Source: Priestia abyssalis (lineage in GTDB: Bacteria; Bacillota; Bacilli; Bacillales; Bacillaceae_H). From it: 64,000 bases of DNA. Positions 23,816 to 31,321 of this stretch are shown here, piece by piece. Position 1 is the first letter of the stretch. Each line of letters begins with the position of its first letter. The notes beneath the pieces were generated by a model that was not told the origin of the DNA, searched no databases, and worked only from the letters and a program-made list of their open reading frames with translations. The DNA lies in assembly GCF_002019595.1 (NCBI RefSeq), contig NZ_KV917369.1:5314326-5378325 (forward strand), written 5' to 3'. Position numbers and translations under genes: made by a program.

Positions 23816-25267
23816 TTATTTTTTATAGTACTCGACAATCCCGCGATAGATGGCTTCCGCAAACAAGTCATAATATTCCTCTGACTTTAATTTGGCTAAG
23901 TCACCTGAGTTTGTAATAAATCCTAACTCAACAAGAACGCTTGGCATATCGTTATTACGCAGAACATAGAAGTCATTGTCTTTTATGCCTCGATCGTTCA
24001 TATCGGCTAGTGCTACAATTTGCTTTTGAATTTCAGAAGCGAGTTTTTTGCTCTCTTCGCCATTTAAGTTTTGTGAAGTGTCATAAAATGTTTCCGCACC
24101 GTTTGCGCTTGGGCTTGCAGAATTGGCATGGATACTTACAAACATATCTGCATATTTCTCTTTGGCCAAATCGACACGGTCCCCAAGCGTTGGATATGTA
24201 TCACCAGAACGAGTCATGATGACCGTCGCACCCGCTGCTTTTAACTTCGTTTCCACACGCTTTGCCACTTCGATTACAATTTGTTTTTCTGTAATACCGG
24301 AACCGACCGCTCCAGGATCTTTTCCGCCATGTCCGGCGTCAAGGACAATCACCCGCTGAGCGACAGGATTTCCTTCCGTATTCTTCAGTTTCAAATAAAG
24401 TTTGCTGACATAACCGGTTTGATTTCCATATTGGACTTTTACCCAGTTGCCGCTTACAGATAAAACGGGAACCGTTTTCCCCTTTGAAAGTGTTCCAATT
24501 ACCCCATTGCTTGTAGATGGACCCGAACGAACATTTAAGCCGGAAGTCAATGATACCGCTACCGTCGACGTATCAATGGACACCGGAGGCTTTTCCGTCT
24601 CCACACCGGACACATCATCATCCGTTGATTTCACACGGAAATCCGGGTTGATGGTGCGCGCCAAAGAAGCGGAAAACATGGCACGGTCCGCCAAGTTAAA
24701 TGGTTTAAAGTAACCATCATTTTTCGTAATAATTCCTTCGTTATAAAGTGCACTAATATAAGGACGCATTTCGTGATTAATATATACGTCAATAAACGGT
24801 TCATTCCGATCGGCCGGAATTGGCACATCAAACGCATTAACAAGAATTTTGGTCATTTGTTGACGCGTTAAATTGTCCTCCGGACCGAATTTCCCATCGC
24901 CTTTTCCAGTGAAAATTCCAAGCTGATACGCTCTTTCAATCCAGCCGGAAGCCCAGTGGCTTTTTGGAACATCCGTAAAGCTTGCTGAAGAAACACTTGC
25001 TTCTTTTTCTCCCAACGCAATGATAAGCATCTTTGCCGCCTGAGCACGCGTGAGTGAGTTGTTAGGCGCAAAATAGCTGCCATATCCTTGAATGATAGAT
25101 TTTGAGTTTAAATAATAAATTTCCTTGCTTGCCCAATGAGTGGACGGAACATCAGAAAAACTTGCTGCTGCGCTAACCTCCATGACCGGTTGAGGTGCAG
25201 CCCCAGAAAACGGTGACATCGCGACAAAAAACCCTACAGCAGTGCAGGATAGGATTTTTTTCAACAT
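23816..25267 (-). CDS. SLH-anchored N-acetylmuramoyl-L-alanine amidase
   Basis: A wall hydrolase that cuts between muramic acid and L-alanine. The 483-residue protein has a signal peptide (to about 33), three SLH repeats (about 35-205), one SH3b domain (about 231-292, GLNVRSGPSTSNGVIGTL) and a C-terminal Amidase_3 domain (about 304-480). Zinc ligands are visible in VLDAGHGGKDPG, GSGITEKQ and VSIHANSAS, and the catalytic Glu in VLVELGFITN. The SLH repeats would hold it on the pyruvylated polymer and SH3b would aim it at the glycan or stem peptide. It starts after AAAGGAG. The IS next door has replaced whatever followed its stop codon. Confidence 0.95.
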   Translation of the reverse strand: MLKKILSCTAVGFFVAMSPFSGAAPQPVMEVSAAASFSDVPSTHWASKEIYYLNSKSIIQGYGSYFAPNNSLTRAQAAKMLIIALGEKEASVSSASFTDVPKSHWASGWIERAYQLGIFTGKGDGKFGPEDNLTRQQMTKILVNAFDVPIPADRNEPFIDVYINHEMRPYISALYNEGIITKNDGYFKPFNLADRAMFSASLARTINPDFRVKSTDDDVSGVETEKPPVSIDTSTVAVSLTSGLNVRSGPSTSNGVIGTLSKGKTVPVLSVSGNWVKVQYGNQTGYVSKLYLKLKNTEGNPVAQRVIVLDAGHGGKDPGAVGSGITEKQIVIEVAKRVETKLKAAGATVIMTRSGDTYPTLGDRVDLAKEKYADMFVSIHANSASPSANGAETFYDTSQNLNGEESKKLASEIQKQIVALADMNDRGIKDNDFYVLRNNDMPSVLVELGFITNSGDLAKLKSEEYYDLFAEAIYRGIVEYYKK

Positions 25268-25404
25268 AATTTGACGGCTCCTTTCAATTTACAACATATT
25301 CCTAGGTTAACAAATATATTACTATGTTTCCATAAAATATTAGTACTGATTTTTTAGAACAGGTTATTAGTCCCAAAGATATGCCATTCCAATAATGTAA
25401 TTTA

Positions 25405-25433
25405 TTGTAAATATAGTAGTTTTAAAGTATAAT
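25405..25433 (+). promoter_or_regulatory. Sigma-A promoter of the polysaccharide deacetylase gene
   Basis: TTGTAA at 25405-25410 and TATAAT at 25428-25433 are separated by exactly 17 nt. The leader of about 75 nt contains a small hairpin, CTGTCC/GGACAG, near 25470-25488. Confidence 0.7.
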
Positions 25434-25515
25434 ATTTTGGGTATTTAAACCAGTTAACCAATAGTTAGTCTGTCCTTTTTATCGGACAGAGGAACCAAAA
25501 GTTTAAGAGAAATGG

Positions 25516-26751
25516 ATGATTATGTTGAAAAAACTCGTAATATGTTTACTGTTACTCACTGTTTTTTGCCACGTATGGACAATCGATGCATATGCACAAA
25601 ACGAACCAAAGAAAAACTGGGTTGAAATGAAATACAATCATGTCATGATTTATGAAAAGGTTGACGGCAAGCTGGTTCCTTATATGATTTTAAACTCCCA
25701 GCAGGCTTATGACCTTCAAGGATCAGCCAGCCAAAACTGGTACAAGCTAAAGGTAGAACAAAAAGATGTTTATGTACCTAAGATCCGGATAAAAAAGGCT
25801 GAAAATAAAAACATCCAGTCTATCAATATTAGTTACGAGCCTACCGACGCATCGATTAAAGCGATAAAAGATACATCAGTATTCGTTTCTCCTTCAACCG
25901 AAGGAAAGGTGGTCGCTTCTTTATTGAAAGGAATGACGTACCCCGTTTTGTTTGAACAAGGTGATTTTTACGGCATTGACATTGCCGGTGTCAAAGGTTT
26001 TGTAGCAAAATCAGACATCACTCCCCCTAAGGAGGAGTCACCTTATGCAACAGCCGTTCCTGTTCTCATGTATCATCATCTGTTAAGACAAGCTGAGAAC
26101 CAGTTCCCGAACAATAACGTGATTTTAAATCTAGAAAACTTTGATCAGCAGATGAAATACTTGGCGGATGAAGGCTATACAACGATTATGGCAGATGAAT
26201 TAGCCTTGTTTATGAAAGGTGAGCTTCGTCTTCCTAAAAAATCGGTTCTGATTACATTTGATGATGGTCATAAAACCAATTATTTATATGCGTATCCGAT
26301 TTTAAAACAATACAATATGCGTGCCGCTGCTTTTATTATTACAAATCGCATTCAGCCGCTGCCCGCCGCTTTCGACCCGGCCCGCTTACAATTCTTAAGT
26401 ACACAGGAAATGGAAAGCATGAAAGATGTGTTTGAATTTGGCAGCCATACAAACGGATTGCATAATTTAGAAGGAATGACATCACAAGTTTTATTAAAAT
26501 CTCCAACAGAGTTGATGGCTGATTTCACGACAAGCCGTGACATCCTTCAAACATCTTATTTTTGCTATCCTTTCGGTCAGTACACGCCTCAAACCATTTC
26601 GCTGTTAAAACAAGCTGGTTACACAGCTGCTTTTTCCACAAAAGAAGGCTACGCGGAACCGAACGAATCACTCTACGAAATCCAGCGTTTCGGCGTTTAT
26701 CCTTACACAACGATGGATGAATTCAAGAAAATCGTATCCGGTTTAAAATAA
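25516..26751 (+). CDS. Secreted polysaccharide deacetylase with SH3-like domains
   Basis: NodB-type enzymes remove acetyl groups from wall glycans, often conferring lysozyme resistance or preparing polymer attachment. The 411-residue protein has a signal peptide (cleavage near YA|QNEP) and two SH3-like stretches (about 30-90 and 110-170, the second with VFVSPSTEGKVVASLLKGM). The NodB domain (about 185-400) carries the catalytic motifs ITFDDGH (Asp-Asp), SHTNGLH (the two metal His) and CYPFGQY. It has its own promoter and lies between two SLH wall enzymes. The start at 25516 is the first of two close ATGs (the other at 25522); neither has a strong ribosome binding site. Confidence 0.9.
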   Translation: MIMLKKLVICLLLLTVFCHVWTIDAYAQNEPKKNWVEMKYNHVMIYEKVDGKLVPYMILNSQQAYDLQGSASQNWYKLKVEQKDVYVPKIRIKKAENKNIQSINISYEPTDASIKAIKDTSVFVSPSTEGKVVASLLKGMTYPVLFEQGDFYGIDIAGVKGFVAKSDITPPKEESPYATAVPVLMYHHLLRQAENQFPNNNVILNLENFDQQMKYLADEGYTTIMADELALFMKGELRLPKKSVLITFDDGHKTNYLYAYPILKQYNMRAAAFIITNRIQPLPAAFDPARLQFLSTQEMESMKDVFEFGSHTNGLHNLEGMTSQVLLKSPTELMADFTTSRDILQTSYFCYPFGQYTPQTISLLKQAGYTAAFSTKEGYAEPNESLYEIQRFGVYPYTTMDEFKKIVSGLK

Positions 26752-26762
26752 AAAAGAAAAAA

Positions 26763-26787
26763 GACCCTGCACGATTGCGCAGGGCCT
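26763..26787. terminator. Hairpin after the deacetylase gene
   Basis: GACCCTGC and GCAGGGCC form the stem. The T-run lies on the minus strand, so it is a better terminator for leftward transcripts, even though it lies 12 nt past the stop of the rightward gene. Confidence 0.5.
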
Positions 26788-26931
26788 TGAGAAAGGGGGG
26801 ATATAACCTTGTTAGCTTTAGTATGCCCTCTTTCAGTATTCTTATACATTAACTAAATAAAAAAATCTTAAATTATGAATATGGGAACTTATCCATCCTT
26901 TTAGCTTGGATAAAGCTTACATAGGTTCTCA

Positions 26932-26976
26932 TAACACAGAAAGGATGGGCACTCTTTGCTCATCCTTTCTGTGTTA
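26932..26976 (-). terminator. Terminator of the SLH glycosidase gene
   Basis: TAACACAGAAAGGATG and CATCCTTTCTGTGTTA form a 16-bp perfect stem just past the stop codon. Confidence 0.8.
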
Positions 26977-26977
26977 T

Positions 26978-29743
26978 TTATTGGAGAATCCGGTAGAGGA
27001 ACGCGCTGAACTGTGCACGTGTCACCGGGTTTTGTGGTCGGAAGGTGTTATCTTCCTTATACCCTGTTGTAATGCCATTGGCTGCTAGCGCAGAAATTTC
27101 CTTGTAAGCCCAATAACTATTCGGCACATCAGCGAAGTTTTGAGACATATTTCCCTCCAGACCGTATGCCCGAGTCAAAATGGCAGCCATCTGAGCTCTC
27201 GTTAATATCCCGTTCGGATCGAAGCGCCCATCCGGCTTACCTGTTACAATTCCCATCTTGGCAATCGTGGCAATTTCCTTGTAATAGATGTGATCTGCCG
27301 GTACATCGGAAAAGCCCGGATCGACAGGGTTGGATGTATCCAACTTCATCGCTTTAGCCAATAAGATGGCAGCATGGGCCCGTTTTAGCGGTTGGTCCGG
27401 CTTAAAGGAACCGTCGCCGTATCCTGTAATGACGTTGAGTTCTGTCCAATATTGGATTTCATTATATGCCCAGTGATCATTTTTTACATCCGTAAACAAC
27501 GGTTTGGCAAAAGACGTTTCGCTGCTGTAGACTGCTTGCAATCCATCAAACGTAATTGCGCCCGTTCCCTGTTTTTCAGCAGATGCTTCCGCCACGTAAA
27601 CTTGTTTCAGCTGCAGCGGCATTACCGCATTGGCAGGAATAGGAGCTTGGACATGTTTCCAGCCCGTCCAATTCAAACCGCCTTCTTCTGTAAAGTTGAT
27701 CGTATGCTCCGTACCGTTTCCGTCGACGATCTTCCCTCTGAGCCAGTGGCTCTTTCCGTCTCCATGTACCCACATACCTAAGCTTAACGGTTTACCCGAT
27801 ATGGCAAGCGGCTGTTTTGCGTTGACATAGGCCGCCGCAATTTCGCCCTTTGCCGGCGCAAAGTCATATTGAAGCTTTACTGCTCCCTTTCCTTCATTGA
27901 CGACATCACTTGCTGCAAGCGATGCATTTGCACGGGCAGTCGAACTATTCCATTGGTTCACATCGTCCATGCTGCTCACAGTAAGAGGATCACTTCCCAC
28001 CGTTACCGGAATAGAAGCGGATACCGAATTAAAGGAAGCCGAGATGGTACCTTTTCCTTTTACGCTTCCCGCTGTAAATAAACCGCTCGGTAAGATGGTT
28101 CCCACATTTCCGGAAACGGACCATTTTAGGACTGCAGGATTAAGCGTCACTGCATTTCCATTTCCGTCCACTCCTTTGACAGCCATCTGTGCTGTGCTTC
28201 CTTCCCCGATTGGAAGAGAGTTTGGTTGAATCACAATTTGCTTGATTGTATCATTTACGGTCAGCGGCAGTTTCACAACGGCTTGTCCGTATTTCACGAC
28301 GATCGAACCGCTTCCCCCTTTTGTTGCTGTAAAGGTCATGCCATTAAACGTACCAGCAAGATCACCTTCTATTGATAAAGATGCTTTGGAAGCGTCGACG
28401 TTTATGACATTGTTATAACGATCCAATGCCGATTTAATGCTAACAGTGGTCGTACCTCCTGTGGCGATAGATGGCGCGGTCAATCCTGCATTCAACGTGA
28501 CTGCTTCACCAATAGGAGCCGTGCTGACAGCTTGAAGAGTCGTTGATACGGCCCTTTCTGCCGTCTGTGACGGGGAATTGGCTAATGTCGCATAAATATT
28601 TCCCGGCTTACGGACTGCCATCGCCGTGGAACCGCCCCCGTCCAAGTTTAATGCCCGGTCAGCGCCAAGGCTCACTAAATACTGTGCAAACTCTGTCAAT
28701 GTCATCCCTTTTGCGTAACTGCTCTGACGTCCGTCCGCTGTCACAAAGAAGACTTTGCTGCGGTCTTTGCTGACGGCCACAGCCGTACGCGGATTACGCT
28801 CTTTCGCACGCGAGCTGTTCGGATCAATTGTCATCGAGACCTTCCCGTCTTTGACAAGCATCGGACCGCTCGCCAATATGTATTCGGCATTTTTCCATTT
28901 CGGCTCGATGTCAACCGTCAACTGAATCGGATCACCCGGCTTCATATCCTTTAAGGCAGCCGCTAACGTTCCTCCTTGAACTGATAGAACAAAACCGTCT
29001 TGCGGAATGACGGAGTTCCCCGCACCGTATGGAGTCACCGCTTGAACCGTCCCTGTTACAACCTCTCCAAATTGCAAGCCTTGATCCACACGCTTGGAAG
29101 CTTTCGTAACGACAATTTCCATTCCATACGAGTTTGTTCTTGTACTCGAATAACTGAATTGCGGTGTATATAGAATCACTTCATTTGTACCGCGCGCTTT
29201 ATTAATAGAAGAAACTGAAAGCTGGCCGCCTGAATACGTGACGGAAGATTGATAGGCAAACTGATCAATCAAAGGCTTTCCGTCAGCCCCCACTCCAAAT
29301 GCAGTCGGCACGCTCATATATTCATCAAAACCGCTTGAAATAACCCCTAAATTCATGATGGTATTGTTCACGGCCAGTAAATAAGCCGGAAGGCCGGTAT
29401 CAAAATGAAAGAACCCTGCATTCACAGCTCCAACAACCGAATGTCCCGCTCTTGTATCGGCTTTCGCCTGGGACGTAACGGTTGCTCGCTTCGATAGCGG
29501 GTCCGGTACTCCAACCTCTACTTTTGTATAAGGATCTGCTAAATTCATTTCCAGTACCCGGACCGCCTGCGGTGTCGAACCACCGTGTCGAATGTCCTTG
29601 TATGCCACTCCCGGCGTCACTTGAGTACGTTCACTGACCGTCCCGCTTGATACTTCAATGGCTTGTACAGTCGCAGCAGGCATGCCGCTCGCAACAACCT
29701 GGAAGCCAAGTACCAGCGCAAGCAACGGTTTTTTCCAATCCAT
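26978..29743 (-). CDS. SLH protein with phosphodiester glycosidase (NAGPA) domain
   Basis: A 921-residue exported protein. After the signal peptide (to about 30) comes a phosphodiester-glycosidase domain of the NAGPA/DUF2233 family (about 85-405); VGAVNAGFFHFDTGLPAYLL, NPRTAVAVSKDRSKVFFVTADG and NLDGGGSTAMAV are its hallmarks. Then follow bacterial Ig-like strands (about 410-590), a carbohydrate-binding-like beta domain (about 595-745) and three SLH repeats (about 755-921). NAGPA enzymes remove GlcNAc from phosphodiester-linked sugars, so a role in trimming wall teichoic or phosphodiester polymers is plausible. The ATG at 29743 is preferred (AGGAG about 11 nt upstream); a GTG at 29755 is too close to that site. 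Confidence 0.9.
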   Translation of the reverse strand: MDWKKPLLALVLGFQVVASGMPAATVQAIEVSSGTVSERTQVTPGVAYKDIRHGGSTPQAVRVLEMNLADPYTKVEVGVPDPLSKRATVTSQAKADTRAGHSVVGAVNAGFFHFDTGLPAYLLAVNNTIMNLGVISSGFDEYMSVPTAFGVGADGKPLIDQFAYQSSVTYSGGQLSVSSINKARGTNEVILYTPQFSYSSTRTNSYGMEIVVTKASKRVDQGLQFGEVVTGTVQAVTPYGAGNSVIPQDGFVLSVQGGTLAAALKDMKPGDPIQLTVDIEPKWKNAEYILASGPMLVKDGKVSMTIDPNSSRAKERNPRTAVAVSKDRSKVFFVTADGRQSSYAKGMTLTEFAQYLVSLGADRALNLDGGGSTAMAVRKPGNIYATLANSPSQTAERAVSTTLQAVSTAPIGEAVTLNAGLTAPSIATGGTTTVSIKSALDRYNNVINVDASKASLSIEGDLAGTFNGMTFTATKGGSGSIVVKYGQAVVKLPLTVNDTIKQIVIQPNSLPIGEGSTAQMAVKGVDGNGNAVTLNPAVLKWSVSGNVGTILPSGLFTAGSVKGKGTISASFNSVSASIPVTVGSDPLTVSSMDDVNQWNSSTARANASLAASDVVNEGKGAVKLQYDFAPAKGEIAAAYVNAKQPLAISGKPLSLGMWVHGDGKSHWLRGKIVDGNGTEHTINFTEEGGLNWTGWKHVQAPIPANAVMPLQLKQVYVAEASAEKQGTGAITFDGLQAVYSSETSFAKPLFTDVKNDHWAYNEIQYWTELNVITGYGDGSFKPDQPLKRAHAAILLAKAMKLDTSNPVDPGFSDVPADHIYYKEIATIAKMGIVTGKPDGRFDPNGILTRAQMAAILTRAYGLEGNMSQNFADVPNSYWAYKEISALAANGITTGYKEDNTFRPQNPVTRAQFSAFLYRILQ

Positions 29744-29887
29744 TCTCCCCAACACTCCTCGCTATTTTTCTCTGAAAATAGTCAGTGGAATTTGTAAGAT
29801 TATCCCACATTATGGAAACTAGTGACTATTTTTCTCTCACTATTGTATAATACAATAAGATTCATAGGAAGGGATAGGGAAAAAAGG

Positions 29888-31261
29888 ATGAAGCTTACAC
29901 GCAAGCTCACGGTGCACTTGGCTGCCATCACTATGGCTCTTTCTTGCTTTACATCTAGTGCTTACGGAGCAGAACCAATTGAAGAAGTTCGAAATTATGT
30001 CAAAAATTATTATGTAGATAAAGTGGATGATTCCGTTCTTCATCTGCCGACCGTAGATGAGGTTTTATCGAAGCTCGACCCGTACTCCACGCACTTTACA
30101 GCAGAAGAGTACCAGCAATTCATGAATGCCATCAATCAAAGTTATGTCGGAATCGGCATCGGCCTTGAGCAGCAGGAGCAAAAGCTCATGATTCCAACTG
30201 TATACCCCGGCTCCCCTGCCGATCGCGCCGGATTACAGGAAGGAGATATCATTATTTCGGTTAATGGCCAAATGCTGTTTGGGTCGACTCTTGAACAGGC
30301 TGCCGAACTGCTTCAAGGAGAAGCGGGCACGAGCGTATCGCTTGTTATTCAGCGCAGTGAGGAAACAATATCATTTCGTGTAACAAGAGAAGAAATTGTT
30401 TTTCCAACGATCATCACAGAACGTTTAGCAGGAAATGCCGGTTATATATACATTGCTAGTTTCAATGAAGAAACGGTACCCTCTTTACAAAAAGCACTTG
30501 CGGACATGCCCGATGTTGAACATTGGATTGTCGATTTACGCGATAACCCGGGCGGCTATGTCGATTCCGCTCTTGAAATGCTCGGAATGTTTCCATCGAT
30601 CCGTACAGCTTTAATCGTTGAAAGCAGAGCGGGAAAAGAAGCTTATCCGGCAATCCCGCAAAAACGGAAATTTACCAGTCCTATCGCCCTTCTCACAAAC
30701 GGAAACAGCGCCAGCTCCTCCGAGATTGTAGCCGGGACGTTAAAAGCAACAGATAACGCTGTCTTATATGGAGAAAAGACCTTCGGAAAGGGCTTAATGC
30801 AAACATTATTTGAATTGAAAAACGGAGATGTCTTAAAGCTGACCACTTATCGTTTTTATACACCCAAAGGAGAAGTGATCCAGCAAACGGGAATTGTTCC
30901 CCACATTATCACGGAAACTCCGTTGGAAGATGCCCATGAAGCATGGCTGGAAGCAAAGTACAAAACGTATAAAGAGTGGCCCGACTTAAAAGATGTCGAA
31001 TCAGCCAAAGACTTTACGATCACGTTCCCTGAAGCGGTAAACGGCCATTCTTTACTCCGTCAAAAAATTGAATTGGTTGAACTCGGCGGTCAATCCGTCC
31101 CTGTCGACTTCACCCAAACAAATCTTCGACAAGTAGCCATTCATCCGAAAGAGCCATTAAAACCGCATGGAGAATATATGCTCATCGTCCATCCAGGATG
31201 GAAGACGTTTAAAGGTAAAGAAATTAAACAGGGCAACAGAGTCGAAATCGATGTTCAGTAG
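29888..31261 (+). CDS. Secreted S41 (carboxy-terminal processing) protease with Ig-like tail
   Basis: A 457-residue protein with a signal peptide (LTVHLAAITMALSCF, cleavage near AYG|AEP), a PDZ domain (about 70-150, PGSPADRAGLQEGDIIISVNG) and an S41 catalytic domain (about 165-340). The nucleophile is in NGNSASSSEIVAG and the general base Lys in GEKTFGKGLMQT. The last 80 residues (FTITFPEAVNG to RVEIDVQ) look like an SbsA-type Ig module, as in the neighbouring S-layer proteins, which is unusual for a CtpA-type protease. It may process S-layer or wall proteins. The start at 29888 gives a normal signal peptide; an open frame from 29822 lacks one. Confidence 0.85.
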   Translation: MKLTRKLTVHLAAITMALSCFTSSAYGAEPIEEVRNYVKNYYVDKVDDSVLHLPTVDEVLSKLDPYSTHFTAEEYQQFMNAINQSYVGIGIGLEQQEQKLMIPTVYPGSPADRAGLQEGDIIISVNGQMLFGSTLEQAAELLQGEAGTSVSLVIQRSEETISFRVTREEIVFPTIITERLAGNAGYIYIASFNEETVPSLQKALADMPDVEHWIVDLRDNPGGYVDSALEMLGMFPSIRTALIVESRAGKEAYPAIPQKRKFTSPIALLTNGNSASSSEIVAGTLKATDNAVLYGEKTFGKGLMQTLFELKNGDVLKLTTYRFYTPKGEVIQQTGIVPHIITETPLEDAHEAWLEAKYKTYKEWPDLKDVESAKDFTITFPEAVNGHSLLRQKIELVELGGQSVPVDFTQTNLRQVAIHPKEPLKPHGEYMLIVHPGWKTFKGKEIKQGNRVEIDVQ

Positions 31262-31272
31262 TCTTAATCTAC

Positions 31273-31312
31273 AAAAATGGTCATGGGCAAACATTAGCCC
31301 ATGACCATTTTT
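31273..31312. terminator. Bidirectional terminator
   Basis: AAAAATGGTCATGGGC and GCCCATGACCATTTTT form a 16-bp perfect stem between two converging genes. Confidence 0.9.
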
Positions 31313-31321
31313 ACGTGAATT

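Noticed and set aside
25395-25411. WalR box (TGTAAT...TGTAAA) before the deacetylase gene
   Set aside because: The half-sites are 4 nt apart instead of 5, and the sequence is explained by the -35 TTGTAA of the promoter.
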